A DNA stretch of 64,000 nucleotides from an uncultured Aquimarina sp. (GCA_947496555.1 CANMDH010000022.1:28645-92644), one strand, 5' to 3'; shown: positions 36,565 to 45,488, counted from the stretch's first letter. Program-made: numbers and translations. Notes: a model not told the origin generated them from the letters alone.

Positions 36565-39063
36565 ATGCGAAAATTACTTTTTGTAGTAGGCTTATGCCTT
36601 TTTATCTCTTTTATTTCAAACGCCCAAAAACCTAATAAACCTAACGCTTCAGAAATTCATGAAGCCATCAAAAAATTAAATTTTTTAGGTTCAGTTTTAT
36701 ATGTTGCCGCACATCCCGATGATGAAAACACCCGACTTATCTCTTATATGGCCAATCACCAAAAGGCGAGAACAGCTTATTTATCTATGACCCGTGGAGA
36801 TGGTGGTCAAAACTTAATAGGACCTGAAATCAGAGAACTTCTTGGGGTTATTCGAACACAAGAATTGTTGGCAGCCCGCAGAACCGATGGTGGGGAGCAA
36901 ATGTTTACACGAGCCAATGATTTTGGATACTCTAAACATCCAGATGAGACACTCACTATATGGGATAAAAAAGAAGTCTTAAGTGATGTAGTTTGGGCCA
37001 TCAGAAAATTTAGACCCGATGTCATTATTAATAGATTTGATCATAGAACACCAGGATCAACACATGGCCATCATACTTCGTCGGCTATACTAAGTGAAGA
37101 AGCTTTTGGCTTATCTGGAGATAAAAACATGTATCCGGATCAGTTACAATATGTTGAACCTTGGCAACCAAAAAGATTATTTTTCAATACATCTTGGTGG
37201 TTTTATGGAAGCAGAGAAAACTTTGAAAAGGCAGACAAATCAAAATTATTAGAACTTGATACAGGAGTCTACTATCCTTCTTCAGGTTTATCTAATACAG
37301 AAATTGCCTCATTAAGCCGCAGTAAACATAAATCCCAAGGATTTGGTAGTACCGGAACTCGTGGAAAACAAAACGAGTATATTGAACTAATAAAAGGAGA
37401 TTTACCTACAGATAAAACCAATATTTTTGAAGGGATTGACACCTCATGGAATCGTATTAAAGGAGGAAAGGCAATTGGCGATATTTTATACCAAGTTGAA
37501 AAGAATTTTGATTTCAGAAATCCGGTGGCTTCGGTCTCAGAACTGGTAAAAGCGTATCAAGGTATTCAACAACTGGAAGATGATCATTGGAAAGCCGTTA
37601 AATCAAAAGAAATAAAAGCAATTATTGCCGCTGCATCTGGATTATATCTTGAAGCGGTTTCTTCAGAATCGAACACAACCAAAGGAAGTGAAGTTGCTTT
37701 AAAGATTGAAGCCATTAACAGAAGTAATAATAAAGTTACCTTAAAATCCGTTCAAATTGCTGCCTTGGGGATTAATGATACTCCTGCAAAAGTTTTGGAG
37801 AATAATACCAGACAAAATTTCGAATTTAAGGGGATTATTCCTTCTGATTTTGGGTATACCAACCCATATTGGTTAAATAAAAAAGGAAGTCTGGGAATGT
37901 ACCAGGTCAATGACCGTAAATTGATTGGTAAACCAGAAACCGAACATAAGATCAAAGCCATTTTTTCTTTAGATATCGAAGGAATAACTATTCCATTTTC
38001 TAAAGAAGTGGTTTATAAGACTAATGATCCTGTAAAAGGAGAAGTATATAAACCTTTTGAGGTAATTCCTTCGGTCTCGGCAAGTATAAAAGACAAGGTA
38101 ATTATTTACGCCAATGGTCCTGCAAAGCAAATTCCCGTAATCATAAAAGCAGGAGAAGCAAATATTAACGGATCTGTCTCTTTAGCGCATCCACAAGGAT
38201 GGAAAGTTTTGCCAGAACGTATCGATGTTAATTTAACTCAAAAGGGAGAAGAGAAAACTGTAGTTTTTACTTTGACTTCACCAGAAAATCAAAGTGAAGG
38301 GTATATTTCGCCTATCATCGATATTAATGGAAATAAACATTCTAAAGAAGTGGTAACCATCGATTATGAACATATTCCCTTTCAAACTGTTGTACTACCC
38401 TCTGAAACTAAAGTAGTACGACTTGATATCAAAAAGAAAGGCCAAAATATTGGATACATTGAAGGTGCTGGCGATGTTGTCCCCGAAAGTTTACAACAAA
38501 TAGGGTATAAAGTGACTACGATCAATCCCGAATCTATTTCACCTGAGATCCTGAAGGATTTTGATGCTATTGTGTTAGGTATTAGAGCATATAATACCGT
38601 TGAGCAATTGAAATTTAAACAACAATTTTTATTGGATTATGTGAAAAACGGAGGGAATTTAGTCATTCAGTATAATACAAGTCGAAGACTTAAAGTTGAT
38701 GATAATTTAGGGCCTTACCCCCTTAAGTTATCTAGAGATCGAGTTACCGATGAAAATGCAGAAATAACATTTCTGGCGCCAGATCATCCTGTGTTAAACT
38801 CACCCAATAAAATTACCCAAGACGATTTTAAAGGATGGGTGCAAGAGCGTGGTTTGTACTTCCCCAGTGAATGGTCCAAAGAATACACAGCTATTTTGGC
38901 CGCTAATGATAAAGGAGAATCACAAAAGAAAGGACCTCTATTAGTTGCTCAATACGGTAAAGGGTATTATGTATACACTGGTTTAAGCTTTTTTAGAGAA
39001 TTTCCTGCTGGAGTATCTGGTGCGTATCGACTCTTTGCCAATATGTTATCTTTAGGAAAATAA
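36565..39063 (+). CDS. Secreted PIG-L family deacetylase
   Basis: This protein has 832 residues from the ATG at 36565. That start gives a clean signal peptide (MRKLLFVVGLCLFISFISNA) and lies just after a -7 box. The N-terminal domain has the PIG-L/LmbE zinc motif AAHPDDE, then MTRGDGGQN, RRTDGGEQMF and the HGHH site (STHGHHTSS). These enzymes remove N-acetyl groups from glucosamine-type substrates. A long C-terminal part of about 500 residues includes beta-rich regions and a ThuA/glutamine-amidotransferase-like end (IVLGIRAYNTVEQL, GGNLVIQYNT). It is followed by a 36-residue membrane peptide and a symporter, suggesting uptake of the released product. Confidence 0.85.
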   Translation: MRKLLFVVGLCLFISFISNAQKPNKPNASEIHEAIKKLNFLGSVLYVAAHPDDENTRLISYMANHQKARTAYLSMTRGDGGQNLIGPEIRELLGVIRTQELLAARRTDGGEQMFTRANDFGYSKHPDETLTIWDKKEVLSDVVWAIRKFRPDVIINRFDHRTPGSTHGHHTSSAILSEEAFGLSGDKNMYPDQLQYVEPWQPKRLFFNTSWWFYGSRENFEKADKSKLLELDTGVYYPSSGLSNTEIASLSRSKHKSQGFGSTGTRGKQNEYIELIKGDLPTDKTNIFEGIDTSWNRIKGGKAIGDILYQVEKNFDFRNPVASVSELVKAYQGIQQLEDDHWKAVKSKEIKAIIAAASGLYLEAVSSESNTTKGSEVALKIEAINRSNNKVTLKSVQIAALGINDTPAKVLENNTRQNFEFKGIIPSDFGYTNPYWLNKKGSLGMYQVNDRKLIGKPETEHKIKAIFSLDIEGITIPFSKEVVYKTNDPVKGEVYKPFEVIPSVSASIKDKVIIYANGPAKQIPVIIKAGEANINGSVSLAHPQGWKVLPERIDVNLTQKGEEKTVVFTLTSPENQSEGYISPIIDINGNKHSKEVVTIDYEHIPFQTVVLPSETKVVRLDIKKKGQNIGYIEGAGDVVPESLQQIGYKVTTINPESISPEILKDFDAIVLGIRAYNTVEQLKFKQQFLLDYVKNGGNLVIQYNTSRRLKVDDNLGPYPLKLSRDRVTDENAEITFLAPDHPVLNSPNKITQDDFKGWVQERGLYFPSEWSKEYTAILAANDKGESQKKGPLLVAQYGKGYYVYTGLSFFREFPAGVSGAYRLFANMLSLGK

Positions 39064-39075
39064 ATAAAATTATGT

Positions 39076-39186
39076 ATGGAGCGTACAAAACAAAAATTTG
39101 TCTGGAAAAAATTATATTCCGCGGTATTAATTGCTAATGCAGTATATATATTGCTATTTTATCTGATCACTAATTCTTTTTCGTAG
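39076..39186 (+). CDS. 36-residue membrane peptide before the symporter
   Basis: An ATG at 39076, 12 bases after the deacetylase stop, opens a 36-codon frame ending at TAG 39184-39186. The product begins with a basic stretch (MERTKQKFVWKKLY) followed by one transmembrane-length hydrophobic segment (SAVLIANAVYILLFYLI). It lies 57 bases before a sodium:solute symporter gene on the same strand. Its short length means gene callers may miss it. A small accessory subunit of the symporter is a reasonable inference. Confidence 0.6.
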   Translation: MERTKQKFVWKKLYSAVLIANAVYILLFYLITNSFS

Positions 39187-39243
39187 TGCAACTTGAACAA
39201 ATAATTTTCTAATTATTCCTTTAACTAATTACCATATCAACAT

Positions 39244-40944
39244 ATGCAAATCATAGATTGGATCGTACTTACCGGAACATTACTATTCATCGTTTTATAC
39301 GGAACCTGGAAAACCAAAGGAAGTAAAAATGTACAAGAATATATTAGAGGAGGTAATGAAGCCAAATGGTGGACCGTTGGTTTATCGGTAATGGCAACAC
39401 AGGCAAGTGCAATTACTTTTCTTTCTACTCCCGGACAGGCATTTCATAGTGGGATGGGGTTCGTGCAGTTTTATTTCGGTCTTCCAATTGCTATGGTAAT
39501 CATTTGCATGGTATTTATTCCTTTATACCATAAACTTAATGTGTACACGGCCTATGAATATTTAGAAAGTCGTTTTGATCTTAAAACACGTAGTTTAACT
39601 GCTATTTTATTCTTAATTCAACGAGGGTTGGCCGCAGGAATTACCATTTTTGCTCCTGCTATTATTTTATCTGCTGTTTTAGGTTGGGATCTTACTATAT
39701 TGAATATTATTATCGGGGTGTTAGTAATTATCTACACAGTTTCCGGTGGAACTAAGGCCGTAAATGTTACCCAAAAGCAGCAAATGGCAATTATTTTTAC
39801 AGGAATGTTTATCGCTTTCTTTTTGATTATTAGTTATTTACCTGAAGGGGTTACCTTTTCAAAAGCATTGGATATTGCCGGAGCCAGTGGAAAAATGGAA
39901 ATCCTGGATTTTTCTTTTAATCTTGATAATCGCTATACTTTCTGGAGTGGCATTATTGGTGGAAGTTTCCTTGCCCTCTCCTATTTTGGAACTGATCAGA
40001 GCCAGGTGCAACGTTATTTATCAGGAAAATCGGTTAAACAAAGTCAACTAGGTCTGCTATTTAATGGCTTACTAAAAGTACCAATGCAATTTTTTATTCT
40101 ACTAGTGGGTGTCATGGTTTTTGTTTTTTATCAATTTAATCCATCACCAATTAATTTTAACCCAGCAGCAAAAGAGGCAATACAAGATTCTCAATATGCT
40201 CAAGAATACACCCAATTAGAAGAAGAATTGACCAAAATTCAGAAATCAAAAGAAGAATTTATAACAAAATATTTGGCAGAAAAAGAAACTGATAAAAAAT
40301 CTAAATTAAATAACAAAAGCGCTATTTCGAGTCTAAATGAAACTGATCAAAAAATAAGAAATAAAGCTAAAGAACTTATTACCAAAGTAGATCCTGAGGT
40401 AGAAACCAATGATAAAGATTATGTGTTTATACATTTTATTTTAAATAACCTTCCACGTGGATTAATTGGTCTTCTATTAGCGGTAATCCTTTGTGCAGCA
40501 ATGTCCTCTACTGCTTCAGAATTAAATGCTCTGGCATCAACCACAGCGGTGGATTTATATAAAAGAAATATTAAAGAAGAAAGAACAGAAAAACATTATG
40601 TAAATGCTTCAAAATTCTTTACTTTGGCTTGGGGCGTTATGGCAATTTTGGTTGCTTGTTTTGCCAATCTTTTTGACAATTTAATTCAGTTAGTTAACAT
40701 AATTGGTTCTATCTTCTACGGAAATGTACTTGGTATTTTCCTGTTGGCTTTCTTTATAAAATTTGTGAGTAGCAACGCAACTTTTGTAGCGGCATTAATA
40801 ACACAGGTGATTGTTATTATTGGTTGGTACTATGACTGGATGCCCTATTTATGGCTAAATCTCTTTGGATGTATATTAGTAATGGCAATCGCAATGATTT
40901 TGCAACCTTTACTCGGGTCAACTACAAAAGTAAGCACAGAGTAA
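39244..40944 (+). CDS. Sodium:solute symporter (SSS family)
   Basis: This 566-residue protein has about 13 hydrophobic segments. The family signature is seen in YIRGGNEAKWWTVGLSVMATQASAITFLSTPGQAF and the AAMSSTASELNALASTTAVDLYK region near residue 418. An unusually long polar loop (about 300-380) rich in Glu and Lys lies between hydrophobic segments. The family uses the Na+ gradient to import sugars, vitamins or organic acids. Co-location with a secreted PIG-L deacetylase suggests a sugar-type substrate, not proven. Confidence 0.9.
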   Translation: MQIIDWIVLTGTLLFIVLYGTWKTKGSKNVQEYIRGGNEAKWWTVGLSVMATQASAITFLSTPGQAFHSGMGFVQFYFGLPIAMVIICMVFIPLYHKLNVYTAYEYLESRFDLKTRSLTAILFLIQRGLAAGITIFAPAIILSAVLGWDLTILNIIIGVLVIIYTVSGGTKAVNVTQKQQMAIIFTGMFIAFFLIISYLPEGVTFSKALDIAGASGKMEILDFSFNLDNRYTFWSGIIGGSFLALSYFGTDQSQVQRYLSGKSVKQSQLGLLFNGLLKVPMQFFILLVGVMVFVFYQFNPSPINFNPAAKEAIQDSQYAQEYTQLEEELTKIQKSKEEFITKYLAEKETDKKSKLNNKSAISSLNETDQKIRNKAKELITKVDPEVETNDKDYVFIHFILNNLPRGLIGLLLAVILCAAMSSTASELNALASTTAVDLYKRNIKEERTEKHYVNASKFFTLAWGVMAILVACFANLFDNLIQLVNIIGSIFYGNVLGIFLLAFFIKFVSSNATFVAALITQVIVIIGWYYDWMPYLWLNLFGCILVMAIAMILQPLLGSTTKVSTE

Positions 40945-41000
40945 ACCAGAATATTAAATAAATCTGTTTACTTAGGAAATTAGATATAGATAAACCAATA

Positions 41001-41333
41001 TTAATGATGTATAGTAGCTTCAGAAAGATAAGAAGAAACAGACTTTTGGAACACATAATAGTTCCTCATAATTTTATTGATTTCTTCGCCAATGCTCTTT
41101 GATAACTTTACAGAATCCTGAGCTAGCTCTTTGAGCTTATCTATACCCTGTTTCAATATCTTTCCATCATGATTTAATTCTAAGTATTGATCATACATTT
41201 CTGAAGTACAAGGTTCACAACGATACGAATTCAGTTTAGAAAGCATACTGGTAAGCTCATTATCCATAAGACTTAGCTTCATAAAATGTGGTTGTCTGTT
41301 TGAAGTGGTTTTGCTAGCGTTTTTGCTTTTCAT
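41001..41333 (-). CDS. Unknown small helical protein (110 aa)
   Basis: This 110-residue, mainly helical protein has a CEPC pair near residue 40, heptad-like stretches (LDKLKELAQDSVKLSKSIGEEINKI) and no signal or membrane segment. I do not recognise it. It is convergent with the symporter gene, and its frame is clean with a normal ATG. A real gene is likely but function is open. Confidence 0.6.
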   Translation of the reverse strand: MKSKNASKTTSNRQPHFMKLSLMDNELTSMLSKLNSYRCEPCTSEMYDQYLELNHDGKILKQGIDKLKELAQDSVKLSKSIGEEINKIMRNYYVFQKSVSSYLSEATIHH

Positions 41334-41522
41334 AGTGGTAAGGGTTCTAATAAGTGAGTATCTTAAATATAAGAAAAGACCTCAAAACAAACAAGTTACA
41401 GGGCTCTAATGTTTATGAAATTACATAAATCGCAAAAAAACAGATGTTTTACAATTAATCTTATCGATTCCAGGCCGCTCAATACTTGTTATTTTTTTAA
41501 GATCCAAAAGTTACGTTTTAAT

Positions 41523-41530
41523 TACTTTTG
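41523..41530 (+). promoter_or_regulatory. Candidate -7 box for the Gfo/Idh/MocA oxidoreductase
   Basis: TACTTTTG fits TAnnTTTG. It overlaps an in-frame TTG at 41528 and lies 9 bases before an ATG at 41540, which favours the ATG at 41555 as the start. Confidence 0.45.
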
Positions 41531-41554
41531 AAGTTAATAATGATATCTTCATCT

Positions 41555-42535
41555 ATGCAGAAAGACAAAACAATAAAATGGGGGATTCTGGGTTGTGGTA
41601 AAATCGCTCATAAATTTGCCGAAGACCTACTTACCATACCGAATGCAAAAATAGAGGCTGTTGCCAGTAGACAACTTCAAAAAGCACAAGAGTTCGCTCA
41701 AACATATGGAGCAAATAAATACTACGGAAGCTATACCGAATTAGCTAATGACTCAGAAGTTGATGTAGTCTATATCGCAACACCACATGTTTTTCATCAT
41801 GAAAATACACTTATGTGTCTTACCAGCAAAAAAGCCGTTTTATGTGAAAAACCTTTTGCCATGAATATCGATCAGGTAAAAGAAATGATTAAAACAGCAA
41901 GGGAAAATCAAGTATTTCTTATGGAAGCTCTTTGGACCTATTTTCTTCCTCATTATCAATACGTATTGGAAGTAATCGAATCCAAAAAACTAGGAGCAAT
42001 AAAAAGCCTACAGGCAGATTTTGGTTTTGCCACCACTTTGGATCCTAATGGACGAATTTTTAATAAAAACTTAGGTGGAGGTAGTCTACTTGATGTAGGC
42101 ATCTATCCACTATTCGCGGCTCTAAGCATACTAGGATATCCCAATAAAATTGAAGCAACAGCAGAAATCGGAAAAACGGGAGTCGATGAAACGTGTACAG
42201 TACAACTGAGCTATAATAATGGAGTTTCTGCATCTTTATTTAGTGCTATTACTCAAAAAACAAACACCGAAGCAATTATCCAGTTTGAAAAAGGCACGAT
42301 CACTATAAATAGTCGTTTTCACGAACCCTCATCAGTTACCATTTATCAAAATGGAAAATCAAAATTACATGAATTTGAAGTAACCACCAATGGATATAGT
42401 TTCGAGGCAATCCATGTACAGGAAATGTTGCTTCAAAAACGCATCGAGAGCTCTATAATGAACTTCGATAAAAGCCTACAACTCATTACATTATTAGATA
42501 CAGTTAGAAACAAAATCGGATTGAAATACGATTAA
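41555..42535 (+). CDS. Gfo/Idh/MocA-family NAD(P)-dependent oxidoreductase
   Basis: This protein has 326 residues from the ATG at 41555 (MQKDKTIKWGILGCG); an ATG at 41540 would add five residues. The Rossmann loop is GILGCGKIA. The family motif CEKPFAMN carries the conserved Lys, and GGGSLLDVGIYPLF is the usual catalytic-domain block. These enzymes oxidise or reduce sugars, inositols or dihydrodiols. It appears monocistronic, and the substrate cannot be inferred from the neighbours. Confidence 0.88.
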   Translation: MQKDKTIKWGILGCGKIAHKFAEDLLTIPNAKIEAVASRQLQKAQEFAQTYGANKYYGSYTELANDSEVDVVYIATPHVFHHENTLMCLTSKKAVLCEKPFAMNIDQVKEMIKTARENQVFLMEALWTYFLPHYQYVLEVIESKKLGAIKSLQADFGFATTLDPNGRIFNKNLGGGSLLDVGIYPLFAALSILGYPNKIEATAEIGKTGVDETCTVQLSYNNGVSASLFSAITQKTNTEAIIQFEKGTITINSRFHEPSSVTIYQNGKSKLHEFEVTTNGYSFEAIHVQEMLLQKRIESSIMNFDKSLQLITLLDTVRNKIGLKYD

Positions 42536-42572
42536 AAAGAAGTCCGTCAAACCGTTAAAAGTCAACTTAAGA

Positions 42573-42606
42573 TTACATAAAGTAAAGTTTATTTTACTTT
42601 ATGTAA
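42573..42606. promoter_or_regulatory. Tandem dyad operator, candidate XRE-regulator site
   Basis: Perfect 14-base inverted arms (42573-42586 and 42593-42606) flank a 6-base spacer. Each arm is itself a dyad of the form TTAC-N5-GTAA. The second arm ends 9 bases before the TACATTTG -7 box, so the pair covers the -33 region. Position and symmetry fit an operator bound by the XRE regulator encoded in this operon (autoregulation). Confidence 0.7.
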
Positions 42607-42615
42607 AAAATATAA

Positions 42616-42623
42616 TACATTTG
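42616..42623 (+). promoter_or_regulatory. Candidate -7 box for the membrane protein/XRE operon
   Basis: TACATTTG matches TAnnTTTG and lies 27 bases before the ATG at 42651. An in-frame TTG at 42621 falls inside the box and is rejected as a start. Confidence 0.6.
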
Positions 42624-42650
42624 TTCTTGTTAATCAAAAAATCGAACAAG

Positions 42651-43118
42651 ATGAAATATTTATTATCAAACAAATTTAAAAAGCCCGGTTGGATACTTTT
42701 CTGCATTGGAATTATACTGGGAGTGATCCACTCTATTAATGATTATGAATCCAATCTTCTAACGACCAAAGTAATTTCGCTATTTCATTACGACACCATT
42801 TTCTCTGATGATAGCGCAATATTAAAAATTGTTGAAAATAGCATTGTTGACGAATTAATAACCATAATCATAATTATTGGTGGTTTATTGATAAGTTTCT
42901 CTAAAGAAAAAATCGAAGACGAATTCATTTTAAAAGTTCGATTAGATTCTTTGGTATGGGCAATCCTTATAAACTATGGTATTTTATTATTTACCACAAT
43001 ATTCATCTATGATATTAGATATTTTCATGTTCTGGTGTATAATGTATTTACTCCGTTATTGATATTTATTATCCGATTTAATTATGTTGTCTATAAAAAG
43101 TCGGGTCATGAAGAATAA
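42651..43118 (+). CDS. Unknown four-span membrane protein in XRE-regulator pair
   Basis: This protein has 155 residues from the ATG at 42651. Four hydrophobic segments are visible (about 12-28, 68-84, 104-120 and 128-145), separated by short charged loops. I do not recognise a named domain. It overlaps the XRE regulator gene by 11 bases and shares its promoter. Small multi-span membrane proteins next to Cro/CI-type regulators are common in bacteria, and their role is usually unknown. It could sense a membrane signal for the regulator or be its main target. Confidence 0.75.
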   Translation: MKYLLSNKFKKPGWILFCIGIILGVIHSINDYESNLLTTKVISLFHYDTIFSDDSAILKIVENSIVDELITIIIIIGGLLISFSKEKIEDEFILKVRLDSLVWAILINYGILLFTTIFIYDIRYFHVLVYNVFTPLLIFIIRFNYVVYKKSGHEE

Positions 43119-43308
43119 GTTAAAAATAGAAAGAGCCATTCATAATCTTACTCAGGCCGATTTAGCCGAAAAAATTGGGGTAAGTAGACAGACCATTAAT
43201 GCTATGGAGAAAAACAAGTATGTACCTTCTACTCTCTTAGCATTAAAAATTGCCAGGTTATTTAAAAAACCAGTTGAAGATATTTTTATCCTTGAAGATG
43301 AGGATTAG
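43108..43308 (+). CDS. XRE-family (Cro/CI-type) transcriptional regulator
   Basis: This protein has 66 residues from the ATG at 43108, overlapping the upstream stop by 11 bases. It is almost entirely one helix-turn-helix domain: LTQADLAEKIGVSRQTINAMEKNKYVPS, then LLALKIARLFKKPVEDIFIL. The longer in-frame start at 43084 would add eight residues that do not belong to the fold. It probably binds the TTAC-N5-GTAA dyads at 42573-42606 and controls its own operon. An intrinsic terminator follows 10 bases after the stop. Confidence 0.9.
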   Translation: MKNKLKIERAIHNLTQADLAEKIGVSRQTINAMEKNKYVPSTLLALKIARLFKKPVEDIFILEDED

Positions 43309-43318
43309 TATAAAACCA

Positions 43319-43348
43319 AAAAAGCGTTCCAGTTTTGGAACGCTTTTT
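43319..43348. terminator. Bidirectional intrinsic terminator
   Basis: AAAAAGCGTTCC (43319-43330) pairs perfectly with GGAACGCTTTTT (43337-43348) around a 6-base loop. It separates the XRE operon from the convergent DUF2911 gene. Confidence 0.92.
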
Positions 43349-43376
43349 CAAATGATTTGTGTGTGAAAAAGAGTGA

Positions 43377-44219
43377 TTATTTTGCTCCCCACTCTGCAAG
43401 GGAGTCTTTATTAAGTTTTACGTAGTCGGCATTATTAGCCTTCTCTGCTAACTCTAACGAAGTTTTTGCTGCTTTTATTGCCCCATCCTTATCTCCGCTC
43501 TTTGCATAGATAAGAGATTGTTGTCTATGATACCAGAAAGCCGGCTTCTCACGCATGGCAATTGCTTTATCAATATGTTCTTTTGCTTTAGCATAATCTT
43601 CTATATCCTTATAGAAAACGGCTGCCTGATAATGATCACCATCAGATGGTCCTTCCATAGTTTTTTCAATACTCGCTAATGCTATTTTCTTTGAAGGAAC
43701 TTCGATTTTTAATCCCACTTCAGCATTAGACCATACTATATACATTTTTGCAGAATCCATGGCAAAATCATTAAACATGATCGTAAATGTTTCAACATTC
43801 ATAGGAAGTTCACTTACCTTGGCAGAAACTTTTGCAGAAACTTTGGTATCATCCCATTCTCTTGGAGTCCCCCAATTGTTAGCATCACTATAAAAAATTA
43901 CTTCCCAATTCTCTTTTCCTGGTTTTGTAAAAATTGCATAAGTACCTTTTTTCAATTCCTTACCTTCAACTTTTACATCATCACTAAAAGTGATCTGAGT
44001 ATTTTTATTAGCACCTGTTCTCCAAAGTTTGTCATAAGGTACCAAATCACCATATATACTTCTTCCTCTCATACTAGGACGAGAATATTCTACAGAAACG
44101 TCTGTTAATCCTATAACCTGATCTATTTTAGAGGTAGGGCTCGGTTGTGGAGTTTTTACTTGAGCTTCAATACCGAAAGATAGTAAAGCCGCAAAAAGAA
44201 ATAAGACAATCTTTTTCAT
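43377..44219 (-). CDS. Secreted DUF2911 protein with TPR-like C-terminus
   Basis: This protein has 280 residues from the ATG at 44219, which gives a signal peptide (MKKIVLFLFAALLSFGIEAQ). The longer frame to 44372 would run into the aquaporin promoter and coding start. The DUF2911 domain is seen in VEYSRPSMRGRSIYGDLVPYDKLWRTGANKNT and GTYAIFTKPGKENWEVIFY. The last 80 residues form two helical TPR-like repeats (YAKAKEHIDKAIAM, KDGAIKAAKTSLELA). Function is unknown; family members are exported proteins of Bacteroidetes. KVSAKVSAKVSE near the middle is a small internal repeat. Confidence 0.85.
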   Translation of the reverse strand: MKKIVLFLFAALLSFGIEAQVKTPQPSPTSKIDQVIGLTDVSVEYSRPSMRGRSIYGDLVPYDKLWRTGANKNTQITFSDDVKVEGKELKKGTYAIFTKPGKENWEVIFYSDANNWGTPREWDDTKVSAKVSAKVSELPMNVETFTIMFNDFAMDSAKMYIVWSNAEVGLKIEVPSKKIALASIEKTMEGPSDGDHYQAAVFYKDIEDYAKAKEHIDKAIAMREKPAFWYHRQQSLIYAKSGDKDGAIKAAKTSLELAEKANNADYVKLNKDSLAEWGAK

Positions 44220-44311
44220 TGTGTTTGATTTAGTTTGTTTGAAATTAGTAGTAACGAAAATAAGGATTACACCAACATTAAGAGTTAACAAAAACTTAAA
44301 ATAAGTAATGG

Positions 44312-44319
44312 TATATTTG
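44312..44319 (+). promoter_or_regulatory. Candidate -7 box for the aquaporin gene
   Basis: TATATTTG matches TAnnTTTG, 19 bases before the aquaporin ATG at 44339. Confidence 0.55.
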
Positions 44320-44338
44320 CCAACATATTCAAAAGAAG

Positions 44339-44998
44339 ATGCGAAAATATATTTCAGAAAGTATTGGAACATTTAGTCTGGTATTTTGCGGTACAGGAGC
44401 CATGACCATTAACGAAGTTACCGGCGGTGATGTTACTCATGTAGGAATTGCAATCACTTGGGGACTTATAGTAATGGCTATGATTTATGCTTTTGGAGAA
44501 ATATCTGGTGCTCACTTTAATCCTGCCGTGACCATTGCTTTTGCCTACGCCAAAAAGTTTGAATGGAAAGAAGTTCCTAAATATATTATCGCACAGTGTA
44601 TTGGAGCAATAGCGGCAAGTGCTATTTTACTTTTTCTGTTTCCAAAAAGTGAATTTTTAGGAGGAACCATCCCCACAGTTGATGCCCTAAGGGCATTTAT
44701 TTTAGAACTACTTCTTACCTATTTTTTAATGGTGGTAATTATTAATGTTTCTACGGGTTCCAAAGAAATAGGAACTATGGCCGGAATTGCCATTGGTGGT
44801 GTCGTACTTCTTGAAGCAATGTTTGCCGGGCCAATCACCAAAGCCTCTATGAATCCGGCAAGATCACTGGGACCTGCACTTTTGTCGGGTCACTGGGAAC
44901 ATCAATGGTTGTATTTTACGGCTCCGGTGGTCGGAGCCCTATTAGCAGTGCTTACTTGCAAGCTTGTTAAACCAGATAATTGCTGTGACGATTGTTAA
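44339..44998 (+). CDS. Aquaporin-family (MIP) channel
   Basis: This 219-residue protein has six membrane segments and two NPA boxes: GAHFNPAVTIAFA near 60-72 and KASMNPARSLGPAL near 171-184. SESIGTFSLVFCGTGA is the usual first helix. It is short, in the AqpZ/AqpM range, and should conduct water and possibly small neutral solutes. The C-terminus ends in a Cys-rich tail (DNCCDDC) that might bind metal. It diverges from the DUF2911 gene and appears monocistronic. Confidence 0.93.
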   Translation: MRKYISESIGTFSLVFCGTGAMTINEVTGGDVTHVGIAITWGLIVMAMIYAFGEISGAHFNPAVTIAFAYAKKFEWKEVPKYIIAQCIGAIAASAILLFLFPKSEFLGGTIPTVDALRAFILELLLTYFLMVVIINVSTGSKEIGTMAGIAIGGVVLLEAMFAGPITKASMNPARSLGPALLSGHWEHQWLYFTAPVVGALLAVLTCKLVKPDNCCDDC

Positions 44999-45081
44999 AG
45001 TCTACGTTCTTAGCCTCCATAATTTGCATAATTACTCCTTTTTCACATATATTTATCACATAATAAACCTTCCCCCAACCT

Positions 45082-45438
45082 ATGAAGCATTTTTCTAACG
45101 AATTTTGCGAGATGCAATTATACGATCAATTTGTTGTACTTTCCATAAATGAAAATATTGATTTGACTTTGGAAAAGGCATCGATTATAAGAGATAAACT
45201 ACGAAAGTTTTATAATTCAAAGGATTTTATAATGATAAGCCATCGTAAGCACCAACATAATGTTTCTCCCAAAATATACAAACAAGGCCAATTAGATAAT
45301 ATGAAAGGACTTGCTATTGTTTCAGAGAATATTGAAGAAAGAGGTAAAGCAGTCATCGAACAGTCTATGTATGGTAAATCATTTGCTTTTTTCTCTTGTC
45401 TAGAAAAAGCTAAATCCTGGGCAGAAGGCTATTTCTAA
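45082..45438 (+). CDS. Unknown small soluble protein (STAS/SpoIIAA-like fold possible)
   Basis: This 118-residue protein alternates predicted strands and helices: LYDQFVVLSINENIDLTLEKASIIRDKLRKFY, FIMISHRK, KGLAIVSENIEERGKAVIEQSMY, FAFFSCLEKAKSWAEGYF. The order resembles STAS/SpoIIAA-like domains, but I cannot confirm this. There is no signal peptide or membrane segment. It precedes the photolyase operon on the same strand but is separated from it by 82 bases holding a long inverted repeat. Confidence 0.6.
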   Translation: MKHFSNEFCEMQLYDQFVVLSINENIDLTLEKASIIRDKLRKFYNSKDFIMISHRKHQHNVSPKIYKQGQLDNMKGLAIVSENIEERGKAVIEQSMYGKSFAFFSCLEKAKSWAEGYF

Positions 45439-45451
45439 ATAAAACTTTATT

Positions 45452-45488
45452 TTTTGTTTAACATTTATACGTAAATAGTTAAACAAAA
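45452..45488. promoter_or_regulatory. Inverted repeat upstream of the photolyase operon
   Basis: TTTTGTTTAAC (45452-45462) and its exact complement GTTAAACAAAA (45478-45488) flank 15 bases that are themselves partly symmetric (ATTTA-TACG-TAAAT). It ends 32 bases before the ATG of the SRPBCC gene, so it overlaps the expected promoter. A regulator site, perhaps light- or stress-responsive given the genes, is inferred. Confidence 0.6.

Noticed and set aside
42651-43308. Toxin-antitoxin system
   Set aside because: An XRE regulator follows a small gene, but the partner is a four-span membrane protein unlike known toxins; a self-regulated membrane/regulator pair fits better.
44220-44372. N-terminal extension of the DUF2911 protein
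   Set aside because: It would overlap the start of the aquaporin gene and its promoter, and the ATG at 44219 begins with a typical signal peptide.
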